DNA of 64,000 nucleotides from Clarireedia homoeocarpa (GCA_001465935.1 LNKV01000026.1:236001-300000); one strand, 5' to 3'. Shown: positions 22,144 through 33,496, counted from the first letter of the stretch. The notes: generated by a model from the letters alone, not told the origin. Numbers and translations: made by a program.

Positions 22144-22488
22144 TGTTGAGGTAAGGTGACAAAATAGGGGTTGGTAAGCCTGAAGTATTAGGCTTATAAA
22201 GCCCGAAAGGATTTCGGCTGTGGCAAAATAGGGGTTGATAAGCCTGTAGCATTAGGCTTATAAAGCCCGAAGGGATTTCGGCTTTTAGGCGTACATCAAC
22301 GTTCGGCGCTAAGAAAAGCCTTTAGGCGTTAAGGACTACTCCTATATTGCCTACCTATATAAATAGTTCTTCCTACTGTAGATAGGCCGATAGAACAGTT
22401 GAATCAAGTATTAGTTACCCTTACTTTTAAATCCATTTACGAGCCTACAGGCACTATTCTACGTGTCAACCTACTGTAACCTCCAACA
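22144..22488 (+). mobile_element. Solo LTR with CAGTG duplication
   Basis: 345 bp, TGTTGAGGTAAGG...ACCTCCAACA, flanked by CAGTG at 22139-22143 and 22489-22493. The U3 contains a tandem duplication of about 65 bp beginning CAAAATAGGGGTTG (about 22160 and 22226). Confidence 0.88.
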
Positions 22489-22663
22489 CAGTGACCAGAG
22501 TAGCAGCTGTGCTCATCCCAGCCATAGAACTTCCCATAAGGGTAAATATAATACTACCGGATCTTTTGCTGACTGGAAACCTTCTCCCTACCAAAACAGT
22601 GATGTCTCTGCCGGTATAAGCAAGACTAATATTAGTGGTGCTTGCTGTAGCGGTGCTTCTTAC

Positions 22664-22955
22664 TGTTGGAGGTTCAGCAGGTTGACACGTAGAATAGTGC
22701 CTGTAGGCTCGCAAATGGATTTAAAAGTAAGGGTAAAAATGCTTGATTCAACTGCTCTACCTATTTTACAGTGGTAAAGGACTTCCTATTTATAACCCTA
22801 AGGGTATTGCCACAGTGTTGGCTCCGGGCCTTCATATAGGCCTTCTCTTGTTGGCAAAAACTCCTGTAGGCATACACCACTTCCTTTGGGTATACGCCAC
22901 TTCCTTTGGCCCCTACAGGCCCATATGGGCCTATATTGACCCATAATATCCAACA
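22664..22955 (-). mobile_element. Solo LTR with CTTAC duplication
   Basis: 292 bp, reading TGTTGGATATTATGG...GAACCTCCAACA on the minus strand, flanked by CTTAC at 22659-22663 and 22956-22960. Its 3' half is nearly identical to the LTR at 22144 in the opposite orientation, while its U3 is different. Confidence 0.88.
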
Positions 22956-23107
22956 CTTACGATCTGCAACCAGAAGAAGACGCTGCTAATCCAGAGTCTG
23001 AACAAAAGCAGGATTCATCCGGATCCTCTCCTTATGATTATCAGTACTCCCCCTCTCGTTCAAGCCAGCCTAAAAAAGGGAAGAGAAAAGGGCATTCTGG
23101 AAGATAA

Positions 23108-23995
23108 GTCTCAGACTGAGTGCGTGACTTTGATACTTGGGAAACCTTCTTCTTTCTTCTATTTGATGAAGGAATAAAATAATATAAAAAATAAATAGTT
23201 TCATAATTCAAATAATTTTACTTTCTACTACTGCTATTTGCATATAGACTATTTAGGACAATTTGTAAAAAATTTCTATATCGTGTGACCTTTTTTTGAT
23301 TGTTCTCAGTTGTCAACCGAATCACAAAGAGGTCAAGGACTCAAGGTTCGCGAATATTTTCGTCATCGGAGAGATACCTGTCACTATATATGTAATTTTA
23401 GCATGTGACTTAGAAACATTTCTTAGCAAGCTATACAAGAGTATAGAAGGCTATACGATTATCAGGATCACAGCCTCACAGGTTTTACTCGGCTACCCTT
23501 TCAGGGGTTCGTTCAACCCAGGCATCAAAGTATAAAGAGCGAAATATTCCAAGAATACTTCTTGAGATTAGTAGTAATGTTTAATTTGAGAGCTTTTAGA
23601 TATATGAATAAAACTAAAGCGAAGTATGATCGCAGAGCAAATGCAGTACAGTCGCTAACAAAATCGGCTTCCCCCACAATGACTGTGAAAGTTTCAGTAG
23701 ACAGGGATGCTCAAAAGCTTCTTACCTAAATAGGCTAGGCGCTTGGTACAGTGAATGTATAACTAGGTTATATATTCGAACGTGGCGTAAGATGAGGCTA
23801 AGCGCAGCAGCAGGGCCGGTAAACGATTGACTAAGGGCTGATTAGGTGCACAGAGAATCACGTGATGATGACGACCCCGCACTTACGAGTAAAGTACCCC
23901 TACTTTTGAGGACGCTCTGCTGGCCTCTCACGCCTCCTTCCAGGTTATCTATCAGAACAATCTAAATCAATATTTGATATGCGATATCTTGTGCT
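23108..23995. other. Region between broken exon and HET-ankyrin gene
   Basis: AT-rich, with no supported gene. A 79-codon ORF at 23296-23535 has no recognisable features. It contains the promoter of the HET-ankyrin gene, with no clear TATA box seen. Confidence 0.45.
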
Positions 23996-26900
23996 ATGTC
24001 TTCCTACCCGTATTCTTTGCTTCCACCAGATAGCAACAGTATTCGCCTGCTTCGACTATTGCCAAACGAAGACGAGGCTGCACCTATACATTGCGAGCTT
24101 CGTAACTATTCTCTACAGAGATTAAGTTTACGAACTCATTTGTACGAGGCTTTATCCTACGTATGGGGAGATCTAGATAAGACTCTGTCTATCTACGTAG
24201 ATAAGAATCAGTTTCAGGTTACAGTAAACCTATATACTGCATTATTACATCTTCGAGATTACTCTTTTGAACGAGTTATATGGGTAGATGCTATTTGTAT
24301 TGATCAAAGTAATCTGAAAGAACGGAAAGAACAAGTCCAGCTTATGGCGAAGATCTATAGCAATGCACATCGTGTTATTGTTTGGCTCGGAAAGGAAGTA
24401 GTAGAGATAAAGGGGGCACTTGAGGATATACAGCTTGCTGCTAATGATATGGGACAATCGAAGAAAGAGATAAAGCAGCAAGCAATACTTAATCTGCTTC
24501 AAAACCCATGGTTCGGACGTATCTGGGTAAGAAACAAATTTTTACCTACAGTTACTAGACGATGTTAATATAATTACTTTAGGTGCTTCAGGAGGTTGCT
24601 GCAGCTCGACATGTTGTAATAATGTGTGGTTCTACGACTATTGACGGATACGCGTTCTGCTTGGGAGTAAAATCCCTAAAGCTCTTCTATACGGCTTCTT
24701 CGGAATTGCAGACTCTCCCTTCAGTTATCTACCTAATAGAGCATGCTGGTCTCCGATCTAAATATACAGCAAATCTGCCAGAGAGGAGTCTGCCAGAGAG
24801 GTTCTCCCTAGAAATACGTTCTTTACCTGAGTTGATAGATATGTTCCATACCCGTCAAGCTACTGATACCCGCGATAAGGTGTATGCTTTACTTGGTATG
24901 AGTTCGGATGATCCCGAAAATACTGGTTTACTACCCGATTACCAGATTTCTTGGGAAAAGCTATTCCAGGAGCTTGTTAAGTTCGTTCTTGGTAACGATA
25001 TATCTGTGAAAACTTCTAGTCAGAGGGCAATGATCCAGTGCAAGGGCTGCATTCTTGGCCAGGTGTCCTCGGTAAGGGGGGGCAGTAGACAGAATGTGAC
25101 TATCACACCTAGCACGGCTTGGGACTTACACGGGATGATAGAATGGACTCTTCATGCTTCGGCAAAACCTATACAAGAGCATGATATCATCTGCCTTCTA
25201 TATGGAGCTTCAAAGCCTACGATCATCAGGCTATGTAAGGATCAATTTGCTGTTATTGTAATTGCAGCAACTCCTTTAAACGGGAGTAGCAGTTTTGGAT
25301 GGCCACAACTTTCCCAATCAACGATACAATTTTTGCGGGACTTTCTACTTGTCTGGGACTGGGAGAATCCCCAGGGAAAGTTGCAAGATCAAGGAGAATA
25401 TGAAACCTTAGCAAAGATATATAGTCAAGTGCTAGAGTCTTCAAAAGGAGAGTCCGGATATTTAAATGAAGCAACTAGATTGTGGAACGATATAGCGATA
25501 TTGGATGACTTGAAAGAGTATGACAAAGCAGACAAGAAGCTTCTAGAAGCAAGAAGTAAATATGTAGCAGTATTCGGAAAAGACTATCTGCCTAGGCTGA
25601 TTGATCAATACGGTCGGACACTGCTGTCATTCGCTGCTGGGGAAGGGCACGAAGATATTACTAAGCTACTGCTTGATATAGTTGATCCAGATATAAAGGA
25701 TGGGAAATATAGTTATACACCGCTATTCTATGCTGCTGGGAACGGGCACGAAGCTGTTGTTAAGCTGCTACTTGCGACTGGCCAGGTCAAGGTCGACTCG
25801 AAGGATCAATATGGTCGAACACCGCTATTGTATGCTGCTAAGAACGGGCATGAGGCTATTGTCAAACTGCTACTTGCGACTGGCCAAGTCGAGGTCGACT
25901 CGAAGGACCAAGATAGTTGGACACCGCTATGGTATGCTGCCGATAACGGGCACGAGGCTATTGTCAAACTACTATTTGCGACTGGCCAAGTCGAAGTCGA
26001 CTCGAAGGATCAAGATGGTCAGACACTACTACATTATGCTGCTAAGAACGGACAAGAGGCTATTGTCAAGCTGCTACTTGCGACTGGCCAGATCGAGGCC
26101 GACTCGAGGGATAACAATCGTCAGACACCACTACACTATACTGCTAGGAACGGGCACGAGGCTATTGTCAAACTACTACTTGCGACTGGCCAGGTCAAGG
26201 TCGACTCGAAGGATCAATATAGTCAGACACCGCTGTTGTATGCTGCTAAGAACAGGCACGAAGCTATTGTCAAACTACTACTTGCGACAGGCCAGGTCTG
26301 GGTCAACTCGAAGGATCAATATAGTCAGACACCGCTATTGTATGCTGCTAAGAATAGGCACGAGGCTATTGTCAAACTGCTACTTGCGACAGGCCAGGTA
26401 TGGGTCAACTCGAAGGATCAATATGGTCGGACACCACTATCGTATGCTGCCGATAACGGGCACGAGGCTATTGTCAAACTACTACTTGCGACAGGCCAGG
26501 TCTGGGTCAACTCGAAGGATCAAGATGGTCGGAAACCATTACACTATGCTGCTAAGAACGGGCAAGAGGCTATTGTCAAGCTGCTACTTGCGACTGGCCA
26601 GATCGAGGCCGACTCGAGGGATAACAATCGTCAGACACCACTACACTATGCTGCCGATAATAGGCACGAGGCTATTGTCAGGCTACTACTTGCGACTGGC
26701 CAGGTCTGGATCAACTCGAAGGATCAATATGGTCGGACACCACTATCGTATGCTGCCGATAACGGGCACGAGGCTATTGTCAAACTGCTACTTGCGACTA
26801 GCCAAGTCGAGATCGACTTGAATGATCAAGATAGTCGGATACCGCTATGGTATGCTGCTAAGAACGGGCACGAGGCTATTGTCAAAATGCTATTTGCAGC

Positions 26901-26997
26901 AGGCCAGATCGAGATCGATTTGAAGGATCAAGATGGTCGGACACCGCTATCGTATACTGCTAAGAACTGTGAGAATATAAAGGGATTCCCAGATTAA
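23996..26997 (+). CDS. HET domain protein with about 13 near-identical ankyrin repeats
   Basis: Exons 23996-24526 and 24583-26997, joined by a 56-bp GTAAGA...TTTAG intron (phase 0, giving RIW-VLQEVA), encode 981 residues. Residues about 45-190 form a HET domain: YEALSYVWGD, VIWVDAICIDQSNLKERKEQV, RVIVWLG, PWFGRIWVLQEVA. A linker without an obvious NACHT or NB-ARC P-loop runs to about 515. Then come 13 full 34-residue ankyrin repeats (pattern TPLxYAAKNGHEAIVKLLLATGQ) and a partial 14th ending at the stop. HET domains trigger fungal incompatibility cell death, and ankyrin repeats usually recognise a partner. Repeat units are nearly identical at DNA level (102 bp). The gene lies among solo LTRs and may vary in copy number between strains. 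Confidence 0.9.
25600..26960 (+). repeat. 102-bp tandem repeat array encoding ankyrin repeats
   Basis: About 13 tandem 102-bp units lie inside the HET-ankyrin gene. The backbone GAGGCTATTGTCAAACTG and CTTGCGACTGGCCAGGTC recurs with very few changes. Differences concentrate in the codons after DSKDQ (Y/D plus G/S/N and R/Q/W), in the residue before YAA (L/W/H/S), and in the VKV/VEV/VWV/IEA codons after TGQ. Confidence 0.9.
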
Positions 26998-27259
26998 GTA
27001 ACGATCTCCAGTTGCTAGTTGTTCAATTCTCCACTATTTGTAAGCTATCGAAGCTCCTAGAATCACTGATTTTGCTACTATCTTGAGGATATAAACGCTC
27101 TTTCTTTGCTATATAGTTAGTTGCTCTTCAAATTTTACAAGAACTGGTACAATGCTGTTGTCAAGATATTAGACAACTATGATAATTAATTATTTACTGT
27201 ATATTATATTTCTTTTAACTTTGATATAGAGGGGTTTAGGAGAGGTAAACTATATATAT

Positions 27260-27683
27260 TGTTTTGCGGCTTAGCGATAGGTTTCAGCGTGTAGTACACT
27301 AAATATACAGCTTATAAGCTTAATGGATTTAACACTAGGTACGAAAAGACTTGATTCAACTGAACTGCTTGTAGTGGTAATGAGCTATCTACAGTGGGAA
27401 GGACTAGCTACATTTATAGGCTCTTCAGGCTTATTGCCTTAGGCTCTTCAGGCCTATTGCCTTAGGCCTCTCAAGCCTATTTGTAATCCGGATCCACGGG
27501 CTTCGTAATCCTGAAATCATATATTCCATAGGCTTCGCAAGCCCGTCCCACAGGCTTCGCAAACCCGTCCCACAGGCTTCGCAAGCCTGAGGTTATAGGC
27601 TTTGTAAGCCTAAATGAATACTACGACGTTCAGTTTAGGGTAGTGGGCCTATGCCCCACCTACCCCGCTATTAGTGGATCAAA
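27260..27683 (-). mobile_element. Degenerate solo LTR of the same family
   Basis: Reads on the minus strand from about 27683 (..GATCCACTAATAGCGGGG) to 27260 (..GCCGCAAAACA). Flanks of TATAT (27255-27259 and 27684-27688) fit a 5-bp duplication but lie in AT-rich DNA. The U3 has many AGGCTTCGCAAGCC-type palindromes at about 27520-27610. Confidence 0.65.
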
Positions 27684-28508
27684 TATATTGGTTAGGGGAA
27701 TTCCGAGACATTGGATAAATTAGTGTGAGACGAAAGCATATAATCAGATCGAACAATTGCTTGACTTAGAATCTAAAGATAAAGAGCTCCTTAAGGGAGT
27801 GAACGAGTGTTTATATACACATTCCAGATGTGCCTTCTGGCTGTAACGACTGTGATCCTTGTATCCTCCTTTTCCTACCCATGTCCCTTGGGCATATTTG
27901 TATGCAGTGGCGGGAGGAGTTTAAGCTGGTCCGTCACAATTAGTTTAGAATATTCTAGAAGCCTTACTTTTACCTTTCTAACTACGTGGTAGCGCAACCT
28001 TACTACTAAGCAACGATTATACTCATATTAATGTCTATAAGGTGAGTTATAAAGTGAAAGAGTGTATATAAAGTACAGAATAACTCAAGAAGGGGTATTG
28101 TAGAAGTATTATAGAAGTGCTACAAACATTATACAATGACTAGACTCTATTTGGTTAAGCGCTTATAGGAAATCTTGTTTAGCGAACGGAAAGCTGAAAC
28201 ATTCAATGTGAGTTTGAGGGAAGCCGATTTCGTTAACAACTGTATTAGTGAAATGCAGCATTAGTGCACCCTCTCAGTCGATGCATCTTTCAAAAACACC
28301 GCGAAGCAGCGGCAAATTTGATTCCATCACAGTGTGAAGCGTTCCCCTGGATTGGAAACCCAGCCAGTCGGGGAGAATAGAAATGATTACTTGGTTGTAT
28401 AATTGTTAGATGTATCAGTATTGGGTTTCTTGGTGATAACTAAGGACAAGACTATCCGTGACTATGACCATTTACAATCATAGCAATTACTAAGCCTTGA
28501 ATTTGCTC
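27684..28508. other. Intergenic, AT-rich
   Basis: No supported gene or repeat. This marks the right edge of the repeat block; the downstream DNA has normal composition. Confidence 0.45.
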
Positions 28509-29699
28509 CTATTTTTTGGATTTCAAATGTTCGAGACGTAATCCTTCCGCTGCGTCCACCAATTTTTGCGTATTTTTTATGAGTTCTTTGTGGATTTGAT
28601 GTTGATCATTGGTTTTGCGAGTCACTGTGTAGCAGGCGGTAGTAATGTCTAGTTTCTTAGCCTGACTATGACATTTCCGTATTGACCATTGAGCATATGG
28701 TCGTTCCGGAAACGGAAAGATACCATGTAACACGTAGGCTTTTAGGAGACAGCCAAGAACCATCGAGTCGCACAGTCTTCTGTGAGATTTGTGGTCTGCT
28801 AGATATGGAGTTATACTGTCGCCAGCAGTGCAAAGAATTGCATCGCCCTTATACTTTTCAAGAAGGTTACGAAAGAGCCGCATACCATCCTCAACTGCCT
28901 TTTGCCGAGCTTCCTCAATTTCGGCTATGGACAAATTAGTAAAGTTCCATGAGATATATCTTATAGATAGCTTGCCTAGGACATGGTTGGGTATTGGAAG
29001 GTCTAAATTTTTACTCCGCATCCATTGCGAAACAGAAAATTCGCTACTGTATAGCATAACCTGTGTAGCAGATTGAAATTTTTCATGCATATCAAAAACC
29101 CACGCTATAAAGATCCAACGAATAATGTTATCATACTGTTTCCACGTGTCTTTATCCACGCCCTCACTCCAAATAGGTGCCATAATCATTGTAACCTCAT
29201 GCATTCGATATTTATCCACCAAGATTGCAATATCTGTTAAGAGGTTGAGATCAACTTTCAACGGAACATGTTTTAGTTTGCAATGAATAATATGAACCAG
29301 AATCTTCATAGCCTCTAAGTCGTCATCCGGCAGTGGCAAGTTGATCTTCTTCATTTCTTTCAATTCTTTCCCTTCTCGGAATTCACCTTGCAACATCGCC
29401 TTGAAAACTGGTGATGCAAGACACATATGTTGGGAGGAAACAACCATATGAACCTTAAAAATCGTCTTGAATGCAGGCTCAGTAATGTCCGAAGTATGAA
29501 TCCCCGATGGTGCATCTTGGTCCATAGCAATGTTAACCATTGTCATCTCAACGTCATCGCTCAAGTACTGAGGTTGAAACTCGTTCTCTGAAATCACAGA
29601 TTGAGGCTCATCTTCTCTCGTTGGCTCTTTCTCCACAGGATCCAACATAAGAACCAGATCGCCGTCTGGGTCAAGAGTAATAATTTCCGGTGAAGACAT
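28509..29699 (-). CDS. BTB/POZ domain protein, paralogue 1
   Basis: Predicted exons 29699-28976 and 28924-28509 give 379 residues. The 51-bp intron 28925-28975 uses a GC donor (CTAG/GCAAGC) with TTTACTAAT and CATAG. It has no stop and is 3n long, so the unspliced frame is also open (396 residues). The start has the motif TLDPDGDLVLMLD shared with two paralogues here. A BTB fold follows (FKVHMVVSSQHMCLASPVFKAML, LPLPDDDLEAMKILVHIIH, LLTDIAILVDKY), then a helical C-terminal region with CDSMVLGCLLKA. Fungal BTB proteins of this kind dimerise and often act as adaptors; the partner is unknown. Confidence 0.85.
   Translation of the reverse strand: MSSPEIITLDPDGDLVLMLDPVEKEPTREDEPQSVISENEFQPQYLSDDVEMTMVNIAMDQDAPSGIHTSDITEPAFKTIFKVHMVVSSQHMCLASPVFKAMLQGEFREGKELKEMKKINLPLPDDDLEAMKILVHIIHCKLKHVPLKVDLNLLTDIAILVDKYRMHEVTMIMAPIWSEGVDKDTWKQYDNIIRWIFIAWVFDMHEKFQSATQVMLYSSEFSVSQWMRSKNLDLPIPNHVLGKLSIRYISWNFTNLSIAEIEEARQKAVEDGMRLFRNLLEKYKGDAILCTAGDSITPYLADHKSHRRLCDSMVLGCLLKAYVLHGIFPFPERPYAQWSIRKCHSQAKKLDITTACYTVTRKTNDQHQIHKELIKNTQKLVDAAEGLRLEHLKSKK
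28925..28975 (-). other. Candidate GC-AG intron
   Basis: Donor AG/GCAAGC, branch ACTAAT, acceptor CATAG, phase 1. It is at the same position and phase as the GT-AG introns in the other two BTB paralogues (33943-34015 and 45867-45925). Confidence 0.6.
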
Positions 29700-31095
29700 C
29701 TTTGGTTCCCTATAATGCGTGTCTATCGAGGAACTTTGCGGAAATCAAAACGGTCAGAGATTTGGATGGGACCGTAGAGATGTCCAATAACACGATTGCG
29801 AGAGTGATTGCGGGAGTGAATAAGAGTACCCTATTCTTCAAAGCATACCGTACATGTAGACGGAGACGAATGTAGACGAGATTGCGCAAAGATGATATCG
29901 CTCTGAGTTGCTGGCTCTAGTTGATGTGTCCAAAATACTGTAGTACCGTTGTCGTGTCAATCAGATAGTGGGAGCAACGAGACAAGTAAACATCAAGCGA
30001 ATTAAAGTGGACTAAGCTAAATCGGGCAATGCCTTAGAAGTCTTCTGGTCAATGCAACCCTGACATTTCAGAGCCATTCAATATCGGACAAGCTCAATAA
30101 TACCGCCCGAAAGAAACTACACGGCCAATATAGTAATATGTTCTCGCATATAAATGTAGGCGATAGCCAACAACGACAAGCAGAAGCAGTTAAAGACGAT
30201 AATACTGCTGCAATAATACACCAAAACGGACAAACGGTGATTGGACAGAATAGATGAATACCCGAAGAGCATCAAATACAGATCACAGCAACAATAAAAG
30301 TTCGACAAGCCGATACAGAGGTGATGCGCTGCAGGAGGTTGATGAAGGTATGCAAATCTTCGCCAAAGTGAAAGCCAACGAGAAGATAAACTGCAAGTGC
30401 TACAGGAGGAAGACGGCACGAGAGAAGAAAGGGAAAAGAGATGAGATGAACCGAACCGAACCTCTCCGACTGTAGTATCCAAAAGCAATTCACTCTTTAT
30501 TAGATACTCCTTCTCTGTGATAGACACAGATGTAATTTAGACATAGTGATAAATAAACGATATCATCTATATTACAGTGAGTGAATTTGCAAAACGAATC
30601 AGTGCTTAGGAAAGACTTGGGAGGAAAAAGCAGGTTATGGATTTCTTGCAACACAGTTGCCAGGTGTGACATTTATCACGCCGCTGGTGGGTATATATAC
30701 TAAAGTTTAGAGATAGGCATCTCACAGATTGTGGCTTATCGACATTTTGCACATAGGAACTAACATGAACTAATGGATGAAACTGAATCTCCTAGAATCT
30801 TGTGTTGACAGGGTTCTATCCTCAGCTAACCACAGGGGAGAATTGTCGAACCCGCCTATAATGTTCATTGCTATCAAACAGCAGCTTCCAGGTACGAGGT
30901 TATTCTAGTGATCTCGAGGGTGCACAAGCCGATAATTATACTAATGGGAGACGGATAGTTGGTGATGGGGCTAACAGAGATTGCAAGTGCTGAGAATGCA
31001 AACCGGCCGTCTGACTGTGAAGGTATAGAGCAGTATCAGTAGGTAGTAAGATGAAAGAAGTACTCTCAGGAATCGTAAGAGCTTAATGAGCTCCA
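29700..31095. other. Intergenic region
   Basis: About 1.4 kb between the BTB gene start and the 3' end of the DUF7924-like gene. Short ORFs occur on both strands and none has family features. Confidence 0.45.
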
Positions 31096-32926
31096 TCAAG
31101 AGGTCTGATTTTTCGTGCGGGTCTTTCGTGTCTTGGGTTTTTGACGAACCTCCTGTGGCCCTTCAGTAGTAGCAGCGTGGCGTGTTCGGCCCCGAGTCTT
31201 CTTATGTTCTATAACGGTCGGTATTGACAGCTGCTGCTCGAGTGGAGCCGAAATATCCTTTGACGATTGCGGTGGAGTTATCGGATTGCCATAGGCGTCA
31301 TAGTTGTAGCCGTCTAGGGAACCTGAAGAAACGGGAACTGCGGTATCGGTCTGTTGTTGCGCAGGTATTGGAACCCCGTCTGATGTGTATAAAGAGACAG
31401 AAGCTGAAGATTCGCTCGGCAGTTGCTGTGCAGATGTTGGGACATGTGGAGGATTCTTTGCATTGTCTCTATTCGTATATGCCCACAGTGCATCTTTCCT
31501 TTCGGTTGCGAGCGTGTACCCAATATCTTGAGCATTCCTAGTATGTCTATATGCGGTTTGAAAATGTTCGAATGAAACACGAGGATTATCGCAATCGACC
31601 AGATATTGATGATATTCGACAGTAGTTGCAGTGACATTGGCTGCTTCTGCACTTCCGTCAACTCCACTACCAGATGCTTTATAAGTTGCTGTTGACGATA
31701 CAGGCACCTTTACCGCATGATGGGCGTAGAAATTAAGCGTCTCACCATTGAATGCCACCGTGAGAGCCTGTGTTCTACCGTAAAAATCGTCATCGGGCCT
31801 GCCTATATATGTATGTACACCATGTGCCCCCTCTGTCATTAGCGCTCCATCATATGCACATTGCAGTTTTGCTTCCTTCATATCGCCGTTGGTACTCTTG
31901 AATTCAACAGCATAAGCAGGCATCGCATCATTATATGAGGAAGGAGCAAGGTCTCCAGAAAGTGCCTCGACCACGGTTGGAGGGTAGTCAGTCTTACGAT
32001 AAGACTCAACAAGATCCGGTTGCGTATCACTAAGGCCTGTAGTAATATGGTTGTCGACTGCTGACCATGTATGATTGGGTCTTTGGAAATAGCCCGAAAT
32101 TCCCCGCTTTGCTGTCCGTTTTGCAAGCAGTGGGTAAGCGGAAATCTCTACACCAAGTTCATTCTCGTAATCCTCAGTCAGTACAAGATACTCTTGGTAG
32201 TCTGATCGATCGGGGGGTTCAGAGTCTCGTGATCGGTCTAGCAATTCTCTAGTTTTGGCGATGTCATCTGGAGCTCGTGCATCGAAACTGGTATAAACGA
32301 CTCCGTTTTTTTGCAGTTTTGTGCCGAAATCCTTGTCGGTGGTTGTGGTTGTCGAAGACGATTGTCCAGTAGACTTCTTCCTATCTTGTCCTACTTTTTC
32401 GAATGCTTTTAAGTTTTTCTTTGTCAGACGAGCACGTTGTGGAGGTCTTTCGGCACCAGTCTCGACAGATCTCCGTTTCCGAGTCTGGTCGTTATGGGTT
32501 TGTGGTGGACAAGGGTATTCTAGTATGTCATTTATGTATTAGCACATTGCTTATCGAAAACAATCACCACAACCAACCTTGACACGGTAGTCTTGAAGGT
32601 ACCAGCGCCGATACCTCGACAAGGCCCAAATCTGCTACACGCGTATATGATGTCGCGCTAACAGGTTGTGAAGTCTGAGGGTCTGTTGGTCGTTGCTTGA
32701 GAGAGCTTTGGGATTCGTAGTAAGATCCAAGGATTTGAGATATTGATACAGTGCTTAGCTTTGATTGTATCCGGGAGCTTCGCCTTCGCAATACTATCCA
32801 CCATTAGTATCCTTACAGTTATCGCACAGAGAAGATATCATCTCTACTACAGGGGGTTTGATGTGTATCTGGCAGCGGTCGCTGAAGAGCCCGACGTTTA
32901 CGAATCCGTGTAGATGGCGGATTCAT
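31096..32926 (-). CDS. DUF7924-like fungal protein with E-x-K motif
   Basis: Exons 32926-32851, 32793-32578 and 32519-31096 (introns of 57 and 58 bp, both phase 1) give 571 residues. The N-terminus is basic (RIRKRRALQRP, LRRRSSRIQSK). The middle has KNGVVYTSFDARAPDDIAKT, and the core reads AYAVEFKSTNGDMKEAKLQC then AYDGALMTEG. This pattern is the hallmark of a large fungal family that I believe is catalogued as DUF7924 (not checked). The hydrophobic-ExK strand resembles PD-(D/E)XK nuclease-like folds, but nuclease activity is inference only. The C-terminus is Pro/Ser-rich and ends in a basic stretch (KTRKTRTKNQTS), possibly a nuclear signal. The first exon depends on a GTAGTA donor and is the weakest part. 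Confidence 0.72.
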
Positions 32927-33496
32927 AGGGCCGGGACATATGCAGTTGTGATTGTTGATACTGTAGTTGATGTTGGGTTCGTTCGCGTTCGGCGATTAAG
33001 TGCCCTCGCTTGTCTCCTACGATTCCGAAAGAGTATTGTATGCTTAAACTCAATCAATCGATTGAAAGATTGTCTGCTCACGATGGTTCGTCAGTAATAA
33101 TTTGATTTGGGGAATGCGCTATAATTTTGCTGACAGAATTCGTTTCAATACAGTCAGCCAATCGGAGGAACAGTAAGATTGGCGCGTTCAAGGGTAGCAC
33201 CACGCCTGCTTTCATGAACTAGTCAATGCTGACTTGCAGTAACTTAAGCTACTTCGTATGCAAGATTCAGGATGCGAAAATTGCGTGCAAGGGCCGCTGC
33301 TCAGACTTTCTGTCCTCCATGGTTCTCGCCCGTTGGATTCTATCCTGTATGGCATTAGGTCATCACAAGAAGCTAGCTGTGAAAGATATCTGGTTGGTAT
33401 AAATGTATCTTGCTCTGATAGTAGATATGCGTAAACATAAATCATGTAGCATGTCCGTGTGCGAGATACGAGAAATGCAAGTCGAGAAGAAAAGGA
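32927..33496. other. Intergenic region
   Basis: 5' flank of the DUF7924-like gene and 3' flank of BTB paralogue 2. No feature was recognised. Confidence 0.4.

Larger units (their letters stand above)
21278..23107 (+). pseudogene. Host-type coding exon cut by three solo LTRs
   Basis: Four coding pieces (about 21278-21356, 21780-22143, 22494-22663, 22961-23107) join in one frame when each solo LTR and one copy of its 5-bp duplication are removed, ending at TAA 23105-23107. The joints read ..EIEADPE/PPAIVNP.., ..SAKGSS/DQSSSC.. and ..CCSGASY/DLQPEED... The product is Ser/Tyr/Pro-rich with a basic end (KKGKRKGHSGR). Two TAG stops remain within it (after KAV and after LKN), both where CAG (Gln) would fit. 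Upstream the frame is closed by a TAA before about 21272, so earlier exons are unidentified. I do not recognise the family. It is dead in its present state. Confidence 0.65.

Noticed and set aside
23296..23535. 79-codon ORF upstream of the HET-ankyrin gene
   Set aside because: AT-rich region, no motif, no start context, and no continuity with neighbouring exons.
25700..26821. 373-codon plus-strand ORF in another frame over the ankyrin array
   Set aside because: It is open only because the 102-bp unit is 3n and lacks stops in that frame; the HET-ankyrin frame is clearly the coding one.
11545..27700. Possible biosynthetic or defence gene cluster in the repeat block
   Set aside because: Apart from the HET-ankyrin gene and one broken exon, everything recognisable is transposon-derived.
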